A stretch of DNA of 64,000 nucleotides, from NCBI RefSeq assembly GCF_003946515.1, contig NZ_RHOM01000003.1, positions 1 to 64,000 on the forward strand. The letters run 5' to 3'. Source of the DNA: Companilactobacillus zhongbaensis. GTDB lineage: Bacteria; Bacillota; Bacilli; Lactobacillales; Lactobacillaceae. Positions within the stretch are counted from its first letter, which is position 1, and every line of letters begins with the position of its first letter. The notes under the pieces were generated by a model. The model did no database searches. It was not told the DNA's origin and saw only the letters and a list, made by a program, of their open reading frames with translations. Shown piece after piece: positions 10,109-17,995 of this stretch. A program made the position numbers and the translations under genes.

Positions 10109-10435
10109 TTACTTAAATTTTACTGCGGTCCCGTATGCTGCGACAGTCTCCATGTCTTGGCTGATGGAATCAGAATCGAATCTCATCATCACGACAGCAT
10201 CGGCACCCATTTTTACTGCATTTTCTTTTAGACGCTCAATTGCGATATCACGAGCCTCAGTTAGAAGTTCGGTGTAAGCTTTAATTTCGCCACCGACAAT
10301 ATTTTTCAAGCCGGCACCAATATTTTTGACGACATTTTTGGATTGAGTAGTTAAGCCAAAAACCTCACCAATAATCTCATATTGTTGTCCAGGAATATTT
10401 TCAGTTGTAGTAATTAAAATATTATTATTATTCAC
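10109..10435 (-). CDS. YbjQ/UPF0145 family protein
   Basis: 108 residues, the full length of the YbjQ (PF01906) family, whose biochemical role is not settled (often called heavy-metal-binding). The pattern [14 protein letters not shown] near the start, the conserved [18 protein letters not shown] and the closing [12 protein letters not shown] are typical. It starts with GTG preceded by AGGTGA. It leads the operon with the C69 dipeptidase 9 bp downstream. Confidence 0.85.
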   Translation of the reverse strand: MNNNNILITTTENIPGQQYEIIGEVFGLTTQSKNVVKNIGAGLKNIVGGEIKAYTELLTEARDIAIERLKENAVKMGADAVVMMRFDSDSISQDMETVAAYGTAVKFK

Positions 10436-10521
10436 AATTTCACCTCATATTCAAAAATCAGTCCAGTAAATAACATACCACAACTGACTGGCTAAATCTT
10501 TCAGATTAACATTATTTAACC

Positions 10522-10550
10522 TTGACATAAACTTTTATTTTTCATACAAT
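10522..10550 (+). promoter_or_regulatory. Sigma-A promoter of tRNA-Gln
   Basis: TTGACA, a 17-base spacer, then TACAAT. The tRNA begins 22 bases after the -10 box. Confidence 0.8.
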
Positions 10551-10572
10551 TTTTAAGTATTGAAAAAACTAC

Positions 10573-10644
10573 TGGGCATTCGCCAAATGGTAAGGCAGCG
10601 GACTCTGAATCCGCAATTTATTGGTTCGAACCCAATATGCCCAA
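10573..10644 (+). tRNA. tRNA-Gln (anticodon CUG)
   Basis: Cloverleaf: acceptor TGGGCAT/ATGCCCA, anticodon stem GCGGA/TCCGC around loop CTCTGAA giving anticodon CTG, T arm ATTGG-TTCGAAC-CCAAT. CCA is not encoded; the discriminator is A. It reads CAG only, so a second tRNA-Gln(UUG) should exist elsewhere in the genome. It stands alone with its own promoter and terminator. Confidence 0.93.
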
Positions 10645-10670
10645 TTTTTTTATCTTGTGATGTTTGAGAT

Positions 10671-10705
10671 GATCCGAAACCTTTATTGGTTTCGGATTTT
10701 TTTGT
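10671..10705 (+). terminator. Terminator of tRNA-Gln
   Basis: ATCCGAAACC-tttatt-GGTTTCGGAT followed by T6G. Confidence 0.88.
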
Positions 10706-10726
10706 TTGTTATAGAGTTTGTGTGGT

Positions 10727-10923
10727 GGTTTGTTCCCGGTACTGAGGGGTTCCAGAAATATCGCCGTGGAACGCCATGGACGCCATGGACGCCATGGACG
10801 CCACTTTGAACCAATCGAGAAGCCCACTCGATTGTTTCAAAGCTGGGTCTTTCACTAAGCGGTAAACCGCTAAGTGAAATTTCATGGCTGACGGCGAATT
10901 TCTTCCACCCCTCAGTACCTAAG
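10727..10923 (-). repeat. Cloverleaf repeat, copy A (outer type I, inner type alpha)
   Basis: Read on the minus strand. The outer stem is GGTACTGAGGGGT paired with ACCCCTCAGTACC, a perfect 13-bp match, continued by GGAAGAAATTCGCC against GGCGATATTTC. Inside are two hairpins: TTTCACTTAGCGGT/ACCGCTTAGTGAAA with one T-T mismatch, and CTTTGAAACAATCGAG/CTCGATTGGTTCAAAG with one A-G mismatch. The internal-loop bases CAG and CGTTCC are intact. This copy alone carries a 9-bp expansion (CGCCATGGA, 3.5 units) at 10772-10803. The 3' edge is diverged (GGGAACAAACC instead of GGCAGTGAACC). Confidence 0.88.
10772..10803. repeat. 9-bp minisatellite inside repeat copy A
   Basis: CGCCATGGA at 10772, 10781 and 10790 plus CGCCA at 10799. 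Other type I copies have a single unit at this place. The unit contains the palindrome CCATGG and lies on the arm that pairs with CCATG, so slippage has lengthened one side of a stem. Confidence 0.9.
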
Positions 10924-11070
10924 TTGGTATAAACATATTTTTGTGTGAGGGATACAGTACTTAGCTTTTTTCTGCAAACTTGCTGCGGTTTTTGATGGTA
11001 CTTCCTTTTCCTTTTTCAACTTTTTTTATTTTTCGTTGTTCTCCCTATCTTTTTGATTTTCTCTGGTTTT

Positions 11071-11156
11071 ATCATCGGTAGCTATTTAATTTTGCTTTCA
11101 TTTTTTGATTACTCTTCTTTTTGCTCTTTCACTGGCTCCTTCGTCGCCGTGAAAAA
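11071..11156 (-). repeat. Upstream module of repeat copy A
   Basis: On the minus strand this reads TTTTTCACGGCGACGAAGGAG, then a purine-rich run with AAAGAGC, then AAATAGCTACCGATGAT. The same ordered blocks precede copies C (36766) and G (54943), 150 to 220 bp before the cloverleaf. It marks the 5' part of a longer repeated unit. Confidence 0.7.
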
Positions 11157-11181
11157 CGCTGTAGTACTCAATCTGGCACGC

Positions 11182-11219
11182 AAAAAAACCACATCCTGTT
11201 CTTTTTGATGTGGTTTTTT
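11182..11219. terminator. Bidirectional terminator-like hairpin
   Basis: AAAAAACCACATC and GATGTGGTTTTTT form a 13-bp stem with an 11-base loop. It could end transcription of the 35-residue minus-strand gene whose stop lies about 105 bp away. Confidence 0.7.
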
Positions 11220-11323
11220 ATGAAATGTTGGGAACTTAGATCTCCGCTTTTGATCTGTCTCCTTCATTTTTTATTGAAGATTGCAGAATTGTATTGCTTT
11301 GTGTATTGCGGTTTCTTGCTTTT

Positions 11324-11431
11324 TTAATAAGTATTCTCAGCTTGCAGTTCAGCTAAGACGATTTTTTGTTTTACGTCGATTTCTTTTGCTTCTGGTTTGA
11401 TTGTTTGTTTAATCATTTCGATAAGTTTCAT
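11324..11431 (-). CDS. Small hypothetical protein, 35 residues
   Basis: ATG 11431 follows AAAGGATTTGAGATC. The peptide begins MKLIEMIKQTIKPEAKEIDV and ends LAELQAENTY; it is amphipathic with alternating Lys and Glu, has no signal peptide, and codon choice resembles neighbouring genes. No family is recognised. A hairpin terminator follows. It could be a true small protein or a chance frame; the ribosome site and coding-like composition favour a gene. Confidence 0.45.
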   Translation of the reverse strand: MKLIEMIKQTIKPEAKEIDVKQKIVLAELQAENTY

Positions 11432-11806
11432 GATCTCAAATCCTTTCATTTAGGTAAATGTAAAATCATAAATTACTATCCTGGAACAACTAAATAATAA
11501 CTTCTTATCATAGAATAAATGATTCATATTATAAAAGTTATATTTACAATTGATGCTCAAAATTTTCTGATTTGATATAACTATATGTCATGACATTACC
11601 TGTAAAATTGCCTTAAAACGGGTCCAAGTCGCACTATTATTGGTTTGTTGTGTTGTTTCTTTTTCTCTGAAAATGCTTCTTGGATCGTGCTATTTTTACC
11701 CCCTATTTAGATGTATCTATACTATAATCTAGCAGATTTTTTCTGTCTATCCGAAAACAATATACTGGATTACAATAGAATTTATAATGAATCCGAGGAG
11801 AATAAT
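11432..11806. other. AT-rich intergenic region
   Basis: No further gene is seen. A TATAAT box lies at 11723-11728, about 80 bases before the HAD gene, without a convincing -35 element. The rest is AT-rich without clear repeats. Confidence 0.4.
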
Positions 11807-12622
11807 ATGACTTACAAACTTATTGCCATCGATTTGGATGACACTTTATTGAATACTCAAAAAACTATTTCTAAAGGAAATGAAACAATCATTAAACGGG
11901 CTTTGCAGCAAGGTATCAAAATTGTTCTTTGTTCTGGTCGTACTCATAATGCTGTTAAAAATTATGCGGATCAACTTGGTATTTTGGGCGATGAGCAATT
12001 TTTGATCACTAATGGTGGCGCTATTATCGAGACTGCTTCACAAAATATTTTGTATGAAGAAGCCCTCAGCAACCAATTTTATCGTGATTTTGTCAGCTTC
12101 GTTAAGAAAAATAAGTTGCACTACAATGTTGTTGACGACAAATCTAATACTTACACTAGTTCAGAAAAATGGTTCGACAAGTATACCATCGCTCAAGCTT
12201 ATGAAAACGACAGCGGTCTTTTTATCCGCGAACCCGACGAGCTCCCCGACGATTTCCAGATTCTCAAGGCAATTATTAATGGAAATAAAGATGAACTCGA
12301 TAATATATCTGACTTAGTTCATCAAACCTATGATAAAGACTATTTCGTTGTTAGAACCGGAGAAGGATTCCTAGAAGTTTTCCCTCAAAACGTCAACAAA
12401 GGATCCGCTTTAAAAATGCTAACGAAGAAACTAAATATCGACTTGGAAAACGTTATTGCTATCGGTGACCGTGACAATGACATTCCAATGCTAAAATTAG
12501 CGGGCAAAGGAATTGCCATGGGAAACGGTCAACCTGGTGTCAAAGACGTCGCTGATTTCGTTACAAAAGACAATAATGAAGATGGCGTTGGATATGCTAT
12601 TGAAAAATTTGCTCTGAACTAA
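11807..12622 (+). CDS. Cof-type HAD-superfamily sugar/phosphate phosphatase
   Basis: 271 residues. HAD motif I is DLDDTLLNT (nucleophile first Asp), motif II CSGRT, motif III Lys near NVNKGSALKML and motif IV GDRDNDIPML. The C2 cap between motifs II and III makes it a Cof/YidA-type cytoplasmic phosphatase acting on sugar phosphates or flavin mononucleotide-like substrates; the exact one is unknown. The frame is open 32 codons further upstream, but ATG 11807 has GAGGAG six bases before it. It stands alone. Confidence 0.87.
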   Translation: MTYKLIAIDLDDTLLNTQKTISKGNETIIKRALQQGIKIVLCSGRTHNAVKNYADQLGILGDEQFLITNGGAIIETASQNILYEEALSNQFYRDFVSFVKKNKLHYNVVDDKSNTYTSSEKWFDKYTIAQAYENDSGLFIREPDELPDDFQILKAIINGNKDELDNISDLVHQTYDKDYFVVRTGEGFLEVFPQNVNKGSALKMLTKKLNIDLENVIAIGDRDNDIPMLKLAGKGIAMGNGQPGVKDVADFVTKDNNEDGVGYAIEKFALN

Positions 12623-12770
12623 TGGGCATGGAAAGAAACTCTGTGTGTTAATGGAGATAATACAATTCAATCTTGCTTATACAATTGCATTACCACTATC
12701 AGTGTTCGCTGAAGATTGATATCTCTCTGAGAAAATTCCCAGGGAAAACTACATTTTCAAATCAAACAAA

Positions 12771-12808
12771 AAAAGTAGCTGAAGTTAAACTTCAAGCTAC
12801 TTTTTTTT
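12771..12808. terminator. Bidirectional terminator
   Basis: AGTAGCT-GAAGTT and ACTTC-AAGCTACT form a long stem between A-rich and T8 flanks. It serves the HAD gene and the convergent small membrane protein gene. Confidence 0.82.
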
Positions 12809-12826
12809 GCAGGAAATCCCTGCTTG

Positions 12827-13063
12827 TTATTTACCTAATAATCGAAATACTAACGATAAAATCGCATATGAGAGCATGTAACCCAAAACAAACAATGTTG
12901 TGAATGCCAACATCCAAGTGCCATAAATGGCCGCATAGATCAAAATCTGGCTATTAGCGATTACGAAGATCATTGCGATAGTAATGCTCATTAAAATTTT
13001 AACAATATTATTTTCAATATATCCTTTAAATGCACTTCTGAAATCAAAACATTTAGTTTTCAA
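12827..13063 (-). CDS. Small membrane protein, 78 residues
   Basis: A short charged N-terminus is followed by two hydrophobic segments (ILMSITIAMIFVIANSQILI and a second near residues 50-73). No family is recognised. The start is TTG with only a weak GGGGCG upstream, so the beginning is uncertain. It converges on the HAD gene across a shared terminator. Confidence 0.55.
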   Translation of the reverse strand: MKTKCFDFRSAFKGYIENNIVKILMSITIAMIFVIANSQILIYAAIYGTWMLAFTTLFVLGYMLSYAILSLVFRLLGK

Positions 13064-13132
13064 TTAAAACGCCCCGATCGTAGTAGTTTGTAATCATAGT
13101 GTACCACTTCCTTGGGACAATTTAAAAACAAT

Positions 13133-13414
13133 TTATGCAAAAGCCGCAATCAAATTTTCCTTCAAGAAATTAGAAACACCGTAACCACTATTCAAGAAGA
13201 CAAAGTGCTTACCATCATAGTCAAACTCGATTTGATTTTTAATATCAGGGTCCTCAGACAAATTAGAAATCTCAGCCAAAGGAATCTTAACTCGAACCGT
13301 TTTACTCAAACCAGTCATAAATGCCAAAGATAAAATCCCTTCGCCAAACTCAAAAGCAGCATATCCATTAAAAGTCTCTTCATTTGGACGAAAAATTTGT
13401 ACATAAGTAAACAT
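13133..13414 (-). CDS. Conserved hypothetical protein, 93 residues
   Basis: Starts MFTYVQIFRPNEETFNGYAA; soluble, mixed α/β, without signal or membrane segment. A GTG three codons earlier is possible, but AAGGA is 11 bases before the ATG chosen here. No family is recognised and the neighbours give no clue. Confidence 0.6.
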   Translation of the reverse strand: MFTYVQIFRPNEETFNGYAAFEFGEGILSLAFMTGLSKTVRVKIPLAEISNLSEDPDIKNQIEFDYDGKHFVFLNSGYGVSNFLKENLIAAFA

Positions 13415-13498
13415 ATCGATCACTATCCTTTGTTTATATTTCCTAACAAAGCCAGTGTAAAGTATGAAACGGGTTTTAGAGCAACCCCCAAAATCAAA

Positions 13499-13915
13499 TT
13501 AATCAATATCAGCCAATTTAGCCTGCAAAATAGCCACAGCCTCATCGGCCCCATGATAAAAATTAATATCCGAAAAATAATCGGTCCCAGAAATCATAGC
13601 CGATAAAGAAGCCACTTCAGAATCATGCAAAATAATAACCGGCTTCTCAAACAACTCAGCACAGGCCAACTCATAACCCACACCAAGACTAGGAACAGAA
13701 GAATCAACCACAACCAAATCAGCTTCCCTCAACCAAGCAACATCACGATCACGGATCTGCTTATCAGACAAAACCTCACCTGACTCAGACAAATTAGCAT
13801 CGCCCACATGCTCAGTCAAAACATCATGATCCACCTTCAAAAAATCAATCAAAGCCCGATAAACATCAGCATGGTCACGACCACCACGAATAGAACCAGC
13901 AAAATAGATTTTCAT
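13499..13915 (-). CDS. Nucleoside 2-deoxyribosyltransferase-like protein (DNPH1/RCL type)
   Basis: 138 residues. The start MKIYFAGSIRGGR and the pattern VVVDSSVPSLGVGYELACAE match the nucleoside deoxyribosyltransferase fold and especially the RCL/DNPH1 group, which hydrolyses deoxynucleoside 5'-monophosphates; the Glu of GYELA would be catalytic. ATG 13915 has GGAGG five bases upstream; an apparent 45-residue N-terminal extension in the same frame lies in repeat-flank DNA and is not translated in my view. The plus strand here is strongly A+C-rich (44 of 60 bases at 13621-13680), unlike typical genes in the window. Confidence 0.75.
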   Translation of the reverse strand: MKIYFAGSIRGGRDHADVYRALIDFLKVDHDVLTEHVGDANLSESGEVLSDKQIRDRDVAWLREADLVVVDSSVPSLGVGYELACAELFEKPVIILHDSEVASLSAMISGTDYFSDINFYHGADEAVAILQAKLADID

Positions 13916-13959
13916 AAAAACCTCCAAAAAAAATAAATAAGAAAATAAAACACACAATC

Positions 13960-14263
13960 CAACGCGAGTGTGCGAGAAACGAGCACAAGAGCCTAAAAAC
14001 ACGAATGCGAGAATGCGAGAGTGCGAGAGAGAATCGAGCACGCGAGCCAAAAGAGAAAGCCAGAGAAGAAAAAATAATGTTCAATCTTATCCAACAAGTA
14101 AACAAACAAAAGATTGCAACAAAAAGGTACGTCAGGAAACAAAATGAGCGGAGCTCTAGTCCCGCGAACCGAGAAGCAGCCCGGAAATCAAACAAAGAAA
14201 ATCTTGCGCATAAGAATAGGAAGCACCTATTTCCCCACTAACAAAGGGGGGGGATTGCTAAAA
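13960..14263 (+). repeat. Upstream module of repeat copy E
   Basis: Contains degenerate GCGAG(A/T)GTGCGAG runs (13965-14045), then blocks shared with the reverse complement of 44085-44260 next to copy D: CTTATCCAACAA, AGATTGCA, GTCAGGAAACAAAATGAGCG, GAGCT, CCCGCGAACCGAGAAGCAG and GGAAGCACCTA.TTCCC. The GCGAG run recurs before copy F at 60570-60600. Confidence 0.75.
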
Positions 14264-14435
14264 CCTAGACGGAGGGGCCCGGGATACACACCTCAGCCGC
14301 CAAATTCCTCTTGGCGACGAAGGAGCTTAGAGGAAGGCTCGTATTGGAGATGTCCGGGTGAACTTCCCGGATAGCTTCAATCGATGCCGGCAGCGTTCCA
14401 GTGTGTGTATCCCGGGCCCCGGAGTCGGCATTGAA
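14264..14435 (+). repeat. Cloverleaf repeat, copy E (outer type II, inner type beta)
   Basis: Edges CCTAGACGG and CGGCATTGAACC. The outer stem GGGGCCCGGGATACACAC pairs with GTGTGTATCCCGGGCCCC. Inner hairpins: TTCCTCTTGGC-gacgaagga-GCTTAGAGGAA and GGAGATGTCCGGG-tgaactt-CCCGGATAGCTTC. Internal-loop bases CTCAG and CGTTCCA are present. Confidence 0.88.
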
Positions 14436-14529
14436 CCACCACACCAAACTACCACCTCTATCCCACCAAACAAACAACAAAATCCCGTCTAAGCAAAACG
14501 CCTCTGTCTGCTCTACTCTCTCACCTCAA
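14436..14529 (+). repeat. Downstream tail shared by repeat copies E and F
   Basis: C/A-rich tail with the blocks ACTACCACCTCTATCCCA, AAGCAAAACGC.TCT.GTCTGC and CTCTCTCACCTCAAGAAAA, found in the same order after copy F (60950-61075). It shows that the duplicated unit extends about 90-130 bp past the cloverleaf. Confidence 0.7.
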
Positions 14530-14559
14530 GAAAAAAGAGCCAGCCAACAGGCCAGCTCT
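14530..14559 (-). terminator. Terminator of the efflux operon
   Basis: On the minus strand AGAGCTGGCC-tgtt-GGCTGGCTCT followed by T6. Confidence 0.85.
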
Positions 14560-14564
14560 AAATC

Positions 14565-15023
14565 CTAAAAAATAGACAAAACAAACAAAATCAATGTCCA
14601 AATACTAATATTGATCTTCCCCTGACGACTAACCTCAAGCGAAGTCCAATTGATCCAACCAAGCAATCCATACTGGATAACCCCAATCAAAACATTAGCC
14701 AAAGTATTAGCGGTAGAAGAAGTGCTCATAGTAACAATAGTAGCCAAGATACCGCCCAAGGCAAATGTCATAGCCATGTTAACAATCAAGACCTGCTTAT
14801 ACTCAACCTCTTCCTTACGCAAAATAAGTTGAAAAACAAAATAAACAATAGCCAACAAAACAGCTGCAGCAACCAAAGCCAAAAAGACAACCAAAAACTT
14901 GTTCATCTTTTCAAACCCAGTAGTCAAAGCAAAGTTAACATACATTGCTGTAAATTGAGTGATCAATGCGATCAAAATCACGCCGATCAATGAGCTTCTT
15001 TTAACTTTATATAAAATTCCCAT
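14565..15023 (-). CDS. Membrane protein with four predicted segments, efflux-operon member
   Basis: 152 residues with hydrophobic segments near 12-33, 43-68, 80-100 and 130-150. No family is recognised. It follows the MacB-like permease gene by 4 bp, so it is the last gene of that operon and may be an accessory or immunity protein of the exporter. Confidence 0.65.
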   Translation of the reverse strand: MGILYKVKRSSLIGVILIALITQFTAMYVNFALTTGFEKMNKFLVVFLALVAAAVLLAIVYFVFQLILRKEEVEYKQVLIVNMAMTFALGGILATIVTMSTSSTANTLANVLIGVIQYGLLGWINWTSLEVSRQGKINISIWTLILFVLSIF

Positions 15024-15027
15024 TACA

Positions 15028-16185
15028 TTACTCCTCTTTTAGTAGGCCAACTAGTGATGATTTAGCAGCTTTGTTCGATGGAATAAAGCCAAACAACAAA
15101 CCAACTGCACTAGATACCAATAGTGAGATCAAAATTGAATAGATAGTGATAACCGCCTTAAACGGCAAGAAAGCATTAATGATCAAGACCGCCAAGTACC
15201 CGAGGATGATACCGATGATTCCCCCGATAACACAAAGGACGATACTTTCAGTCAAGAACTGATTCCGAATATTATTACCAGTAGCACCAAAGGCTCTTCT
15301 AATACCGATCTCGTTGCGTCGTTCTGAAACTGTAATGTACATTACGTTCATGACACCAATACCTGCGATCAATAATGAAATACCAGCTACTAAGGCAACA
15401 AAGTAAGTTACGCTATTCAAGACTTTTTGGAATGATTTCATCGATTTAGTTGGATCATCGATATGGTATTTCCCTTCACGGCGATATTCTCCATTGGCCT
15501 TGATTTTCTTCAAAACAGCTTTAGAAACTTTCTTCTTATTCTTGCCATTTTCAATCGTCAATTTAGCCTGATCTTTATTGGAATTAGCTGAGAAAATCCG
15601 CTTATAAGTTCCTTTAGAAACTAAGACATTAGCTGAGTATTCGTCGCCACCATCAGACACTCCCCGGACGATGAACATGTCCTCACCGATTTGGATAGGT
15701 TTGCCGATAGCCGAAGATTTCTTGAACAAGTCTTTTTTGACACTTTGTGAGATGATCACGTCGTATGAATTCTTGTCATTCAAGATGGATTTTTTAACAT
15801 TTTTGGGCCCATCGGAAGACTTCTTGATTGGTCCTAAATAAGTCTTCGAACTGTTGCCACGATATGATAGCTTAACTGATTTAGTGTTGTCATAACTAGA
15901 TAATTTGACTGATTGAACACCGTCAACATCTGACATCAAGGCAGCATCCCCTTGAGTGAAGCCATCAATACTATTTAAATCAGTCGAGTTAGTAACATAA
16001 GACAACGATACTTTATTAGAAGCATTGTCCTTACCTAACTCTTTAGTAATACTTTGGGTGAAACCATCCCCAACAGCTAAGATACTAATAACACTGGCAA
16101 TACCAATGATGATACCTAACATTGTTAAGAGGTTTCGGTTCTTATTTTTCATAATTGAGCGAAGTGCGATCGTTAAGTTTTCCAT
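15028..16185 (-). CDS. MacB/FtsX-type ABC transporter permease
   Basis: 385 residues. An N-terminal membrane segment (NLLTMLGIIIGIASVISILA) precedes a large extracellular MacB_PCD domain (about residues 45-250), and three segments follow in the FtsX domain with the usual GIGVMNVMYITVSERRNEIG. It forms a tripartite-type exporter with the ATPase upstream, the stop and start codons sharing one base (TAATG). The substrate is unknown; antimicrobial peptides, bacteriocins or lipids are known for the family. Confidence 0.88.
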   Translation of the reverse strand: MENLTIALRSIMKNKNRNLLTMLGIIIGIASVISILAVGDGFTQSITKELGKDNASNKVSLSYVTNSTDLNSIDGFTQGDAALMSDVDGVQSVKLSSYDNTKSVKLSYRGNSSKTYLGPIKKSSDGPKNVKKSILNDKNSYDVIISQSVKKDLFKKSSAIGKPIQIGEDMFIVRGVSDGGDEYSANVLVSKGTYKRIFSANSNKDQAKLTIENGKNKKKVSKAVLKKIKANGEYRREGKYHIDDPTKSMKSFQKVLNSVTYFVALVAGISLLIAGIGVMNVMYITVSERRNEIGIRRAFGATGNNIRNQFLTESIVLCVIGGIIGIILGYLAVLIINAFLPFKAVITIYSILISLLVSSAVGLLFGFIPSNKAAKSSLVGLLKEE

Positions 16186-16868
16186 TAGTCAGACACCACA
16201 CTTTTCTCATTTTCATACAGACGACCATCACGGATATGAACCGTCCTCATTGCAAAGTCTGCAACTTCTTGGTCGTGCGTAACCATGATAATGGTCGTAT
16301 TAAATGTTTCATTTAGATGTTTAAAAATATTCATGATCTCCAAACTCGTTTTGGAGTCCAATGCCCCTGTTGGTTCATCAGCAATAATCAAATTAGGATT
16401 ATTGACGATTGCTCGAGCAATAGCAACACGTTGTTGCTGTCCACCGGAAAGCTCGCTTGGAAGATTATTTTCTTTACCCTGTAATCCTACTTGTTCGATC
16501 ACTTCATCGATCACTGACTTACGATCAGTGATCGTTTTAGACTTGCTGTAAATCAACGGGATCTCGATATTTTCGTATACAGTATACGAACTTAGCAATT
16601 TGAAATTTTGAAAGACGAATCCGATCTTATCTCCACGAACGCCAGATAATGTTGCATCGTCTTTATTCTTGTAGTTTTCATTTTTCAAAAAGTAGTCCCC
16701 GGTATAATCGTTGTCGAGCAATCCTAAGATATTGATCAAGGTCGATTTACCAGAACCTGATGGACCCATGACGGCAAGAAACTCACCATCGGGAACTTCA
16801 AGGTTAATATCAGACAGGGCTTTAAAATCGTTTGCGTAGGTCTTACCTACATTTTTAACCTTTAACAT
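16185..16868 (-). CDS. ABC transporter ATP-binding protein, MacB/LolD type
   Basis: 227 residues. Walker [11 protein letters not shown]-loop VFQNF, signature [14 protein letters not shown], Walker B LIIADEP with the D-loop GALDS, and switch His in MVTHD. It energises the permease encoded immediately downstream. The adaptor gene ends 15 bp before it, giving an adaptor-ATPase-permease operon. Confidence 0.92.
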   Translation of the reverse strand: MLKVKNVGKTYANDFKALSDINLEVPDGEFLAVMGPSGSGKSTLINILGLLDNDYTGDYFLKNENYKNKDDATLSGVRGDKIGFVFQNFKLLSSYTVYENIEIPLIYSKSKTITDRKSVIDEVIEQVGLQGKENNLPSELSGGQQQRVAIARAIVNNPNLIIADEPTGALDSKTSLEIMNIFKHLNETFNTTIIMVTHDQEVADFAMRTVHIRDGRLYENEKSVVSD

Positions 16869-16883
16869 TCTTTCACCCCACTC

Positions 16884-17864
16884 CTATTTTAAGACAAGTT
16901 TTTGTCCAGCTTTGATACCAGAGTGTGTGTAATAGAAGTCGCCACTCTTATCTAAAGTAAGGTAGACTTTTTTCTTAGTATTGTCTGATTTTAGAACATA
17001 AACATAGTCGTCATCTGTAACAGCATTCTTAGGGATCTTGAATCCTTTAGAGTTACCTTTGATTTGAACGTGCATACCAAATGTTAGGTTTTGATCAGCT
17101 GTTACTTGGAAGTGATAGTAAGAAACTGATGAAGATGAGTTGTAAGGAGCTTTGTCAATTTGTGTGACAGTTCCATACATCTTCTTACCATTATTCTTAT
17201 AAATTTGCATGTCGGCATTGTTCTTAATGTTTGGTAGTTCAAATTCATTAACGTTACCTTGAACTACTGGCTTGCCATAAACGAAGTAATTACCTTCAGT
17301 GTCTTTGATCAAAGTACCAGAAATTGGTGCGACAACTGTCCGATTAGCTTCTTCATTTAATTCAGCCAATTTGCTTTGGTCACTAGTGATTTGAGCATTG
17401 TTTTGTGCGATTTGTGCACTATTATCAACTGTTGGTGTAGCAGCCATCAATGCTGAGGCATCTGAATCATCTGTACTATCAGCTGTTGTAGTAGTTGCAG
17501 CACTTTGTTGTGATTGTAGTGACGCATTTGATGCAGTCAATTGTTGGATATCAGCGTTAACTGCACTGATTTGACTACTCATATCTTTACTGAAAGTGAA
17601 CAAAGTTTGGCCTTTAGTAACCTTTTGGCCACTCTTCATTGGTTGAGAAGTCATCGTTTCTTTTTCTAGTGCTTTAGGACTAACTGATTCTTTTTCATCA
17701 GGTGCGACCATACCACTGTAATAGCGTTCTTCTTTAGGTTGAACGGTGTAAGTATCATATTGGCTTTGGCCTAATTTACCGTTGAAAGTTGCAACAACAA
17801 CGATTGCCAAAACTAGAAAGAGGGCACAAACGCCCCAAATTGCGTAATCAATTTTTTTACTCAT
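16884..17864 (-). CDS. MacA/HlyD-type membrane-fusion adaptor
   Basis: 326 residues with one N-terminal membrane segment (IWGVCALFLVLAIVVVATF), an extracellular part with a biotinyl-lipoyl-like segment, a coiled coil (about residues 95-175, rich in Gln, Ala and Ser) and a β-barrel region with APISGTLIKD. In Gram-positives such proteins couple MacB-type permeases to the wall side. ATG 17864 follows GGGGAAG; a second ATG 12 bases earlier lacks a ribosome site. First gene of the exporter operon. Confidence 0.82.
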   Translation of the reverse strand: MSKKIDYAIWGVCALFLVLAIVVVATFNGKLGQSQYDTYTVQPKEERYYSGMVAPDEKESVSPKALEKETMTSQPMKSGQKVTKGQTLFTFSKDMSSQISAVNADIQQLTASNASLQSQQSAATTTTADSTDDSDASALMAATPTVDNSAQIAQNNAQITSDQSKLAELNEEANRTVVAPISGTLIKDTEGNYFVYGKPVVQGNVNEFELPNIKNNADMQIYKNNGKKMYGTVTQIDKAPYNSSSSVSYYHFQVTADQNLTFGMHVQIKGNSKGFKIPKNAVTDDDYVYVLKSDNTKKKVYLTLDKSGDFYYTHSGIKAGQKLVLK

Positions 17865-17995
17865 AATCTTCCCCATATCTAAATTCTACAAAATCTTAGT
17901 TCCATTATATATGTATTTGTTAACAATGTATCAATGAATTCGATTACAGTCTTAACTTTTCTCAAAAATTTACCAGAATTTTACTTTTGTTGGAT

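Noticed and set aside
10772-10803. Short tandem repeats as a CRISPR array
   Set aside because: Units are 9 bp with no spacers and no cas genes exist in the window.
10618-10827. Open frames with repeated WRPWRPW or PWTPWTP residues
   Set aside because: They are translations of the 9-bp expansion and tRNA terminator in repeat copy A; no ribosome site, and the repeat has conserved pairing rather than conserved reading frames.
10573-10923. tRNA-Gln as an integration site of a mobile island
   Set aside because: No integrase, no duplicated tRNA 3' end and ordinary genes on both sides; the adjacent repeat also occurs away from tRNAs.
14005-14480. Several open frames across repeat copy E and its flank
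   Set aside because: The A+C skew removes stop codons from some frames; there is no ribosome site and the frames are not kept among the seven copies.
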